Source: Balanoglossus misakiensis (lineage: Eukaryota; Hemichordata). Taken from it: DNA of 64,000 nt. The notes below the pieces were generated by a model. That model had not been told where the DNA came from, searched no databases, and saw only the letters and a list, made by a program, of their open reading frames with translations. Numbering within the stretch: position 1 is the first letter of the stretch; each line of letters opens with the position of its first letter. The translations under genes were made by a program, and so were the position numbers. The DNA is taken from positions 12,586,001-12,650,000 of the forward strand of contig CM082578.2 in the NCBI GenBank assembly GCA_040954595.2. The letters are read 5' to 3'. Positions 61,961 to 64,000 of the stretch are shown here, one piece after another.

Positions 61961-62165
61961 ATGAATGGATTCGTTGGCAGCGCGACCGACTCAAAGATAT
62001 GGGACATTCACGACGAAGGGTTGGACTACTACGAGAACCACAGCACAGACATCACGTCGACCAATGTCTGGATCAAGCAACAGTTTCCGTCCCTCGTCCG
62101 GCACTGGCAGTCGACCACGGCTGAAGGTACACCCCTGCAGATTTTGGCAGTCGGATCAGGGAGAG
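61961..62165 (+). CDS. Histamine N-methyltransferase-like protein, first coding exon, partial
   Basis: A 205-bp exon (68 codons plus one base) ends at a good donor (GAGAG|gtaatt). It contains LDYYENHS, then WIKQQFPSLV, then ILAVGSGRG at about residues 61-69. The last fits motif I (hhxhGxGxG) of class I S-adenosylmethionine-dependent methyltransferases. Its position and the preceding HS segment resemble the N-terminal part of HNMT, which inactivates histamine by methylation in vertebrates. The ATG at 61961 (accATGAATG) puts motif I at about the HNMT position. An in-frame ATG at 61864 would add a Gly-rich 32-residue extension. Later exons, needed for substrate specificity, were not found in the remaining 1.8 kb and should lie beyond the window. 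HNMT-like is a moderate-confidence call; methyltransferase is firmer. Confidence 0.6.
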
Positions 62166-64000
62166 GTAATTTGCTCTTGTCCGCTCATATTAACTTTACT
62201 TTGGCTATCGGTGGTAGTTGATAGAGATACGGGAATGAAGAGAAGGTACATGTAGATTGATTTTAATGTAAACGTCAAGTTGGTGGACTGTACGTGACCA
62301 GTCTATGTGGTGACGATTGTAGCTGAACATGAGAGAAGTATATCACACTCATTTAATTTTCATATTTTTGTGATGGCAACAACTCACAATACACGATTGT
62401 TAACTTATACGTCGCAAATGGCTTACCAGTAATTGATTGTGACTTTGTACGAAGCCCCCCCCCCCCCCCGCAAGTAAGCGTCTCGAAAACATGATCCACA
62501 GGTATAAGAAACGATTGGTCAACAACGTTTTAAAGTCGTTTGTGAGCATGGGTGGTAGGACCCAGTTTGTTTCCCAGCTGTACAGTTTTCAGGTTATGTC
62601 GGCGTCAAATGGCTATAGTTCACGACGTGACGTGAGCGCCAGTGAATAGCACATGCAACAGGTCGGACACTATATAGTTATACACTTCTATAGTCGAGCA
62701 CTGACAAACTGCACCATCCGTGCGTTGTTGCCGTCGCTTCTACGGAAAAATAAACCGGGTCGCTCAATACCAATAGCGGCGGCGTATATATGGAAAGAAC
62801 ACAAGTTGGACGTCAACTTGATAAGTTTGTGGAGTGACCGTGGTCTGTCAAAGTGTGGTCGTAGTAGCAGCTGAGAATAAATATTATTTTCGTTGGCGAA
62901 GGAACTGGGACAAAAATTGAAGCGATTTCGCCTTGTTCGTGTAGTAGTTTGATGGAGTCGGTCATATTCTGGTTGTGACAAATATATTAGTTATTTGTTC
63001 AATTATTTACTTGTATGTTTCCAACAGCGTTTGATAACCAGCTGATACTCGCCCCCTTGGTGAGCACATTTGCATGATATATATTTCGTTTGAATGAAAA
63101 ATCATGAAAACAACGCAAAAATTTCCGTACCGTAGAGCTTTAATACTCCATGACAAGAACGGCAGATTATTGTCACCGAGAGGTCAGAATCCAAAACGCG
63201 GCTTCTGTTCAAGGAGGGACGCATTTTACCAGTCAAGAACCCACAGCCAACCAAGACACCTGCGAAAAAAATTGAACACGCATTTTGCGTCGTCAACTTC
63301 CAATTTGCGCGAAAGTTACACGTGTTGCACATGCGCAATGTATTGGCAAAGACGTATTAAAACTCTTAAGTAGAACTGGTTAATAATCGGCATAACATTA
63401 GACTGGAAGTTGTAACAAAATCCGTTTAAAAATAATCATGCTTTCGATCCATCGACAATAAATTTCAGACGAGAAAACGCAGTTTCAAAATAACAGTGAC
63501 AGAAAACACAGTCCGACTATTCGACTTGTTACTCTCTGCATGTGGCCATAAAATACTCTGGCGTGAGAGATAAAAAAGGTGAAGGCTGTCATGAACTCGA
63601 ATTGCGGCGGATATTTTCGGATCAAAAACGACAATACTGACAGCTACAAATCGCACGTCAGCGCAGAGAAAGGACAGAGCGCGCACAGACGAGACCCGCT
63701 TCATTCAAGTCCTTTCAGCTTTTTGAAATCACGGACAAATCAGCTTATCAATGTATTCTTCTCGAGCGCAAGAATAGAGATTTCATTCAGGTGGGGAAGG
63801 CAGCGACAAATGCACTGTTTGGAAAAGAGGAGACGATACAATGACACGGAGAGGAACAGCTTTCAAATGACAACATTGCCGGGTGGAAAACAGCTTGCCC
63901 GATGCCACACACGCGCCTCCGCGGGAAAACTCCCCTTCGCCTATGTATTTGGATACTGGTGTTTGCCTTCATTGCAACAAATAGTCCATGGACCGAAATT
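62166..64000 (+). other. HNMT-like intron 1 (window ends inside it)
   Basis: I see no exon continuing the methyltransferase fold. There is a C-rich homopolymer tract near 62455-62469. Short open frames on both strands (for example 62688-62981 minus and 63104-63373 plus) are unrecognised. The last few hundred bases are somewhat richer in CpG (63590-63920), but no gene start is supported. Confidence 0.45.

Overview
This window is genomic DNA from an animal, most likely an invertebrate. The genes are split into many small exons with GT-AG introns of roughly 100-700 bp. AT-rich introns, tri- and tetranucleotide microsatellites, foldback and MITE-like elements and an intron-containing nuclear tRNA gene fit the same picture. 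The proteins look like one-to-one relatives of vertebrate genes (SRPK, PUS7, COPG, SLC6, SLC37, ASB-like, HNMT-like). Intron density and gene content suggest a cephalochordate, ambulacrarian or lophotrochozoan, but the species cannot be read from the sequence.

Layout. 1-13.0 kb: 5' part of an SR-protein kinase gene (SRPK) on the minus strand, with three short coding exons and an 11 kb intron 2. 13.1-15.1 kb: microsatellite, a compound of 46-bp direct repeats and two adjacent inverted-repeat elements, and a tRNA-Leu(CAA) gene with an intron. 15.15-25.07 kb: complete 17-exon PUS7 (TruD-family pseudouridine synthase) on the plus strand. Its 4.5 kb intron 6 contains, antisense, an intronless gene for a 948-residue LRR-Ig-EGF-FN3 transmembrane protein (17.24-20.09 kb). 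26.29-31.0 kb: 13-exon SLC37-like transporter (minus). 34.66-36.38 kb: 4-exon ankyrin/SOCS-box protein (plus), with RFX X-box motifs around its 5' end. 38.06-45.3 kb: 14-exon SLC6 Na+/Cl- dependent transporter (minus). 48.36-56.06 kb: 22-exon coatomer gamma subunit (minus). 57.09-59.96 kb: secreted C-type lectin with an N-terminal coiled coil (plus). 61.96-62.17 kb: first coding exon of a histamine-N-methyltransferase-like protein (plus); the rest was not found.

These genes are not an operon or a dedicated pathway; they are neighbouring nuclear genes. SRPK and PUS7, SLC37-like and ASB-like, and COPG and the lectin are arranged head to head. PUS7 and SLC37-like, and ASB-like and SLC6, are tail to tail. 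Exon structures were assembled by hand from splice sites, reading phase and family similarity. All internal phases close, but no transcript evidence was available. I found no clearly new biological system. The best leads are the nested LRR-Ig-EGF-FN3 receptor, the lectin with an angiopoietin-like N-terminus, the compound inverted-repeat element beside the tRNA gene, and the X-box cluster around the ASB-like gene.
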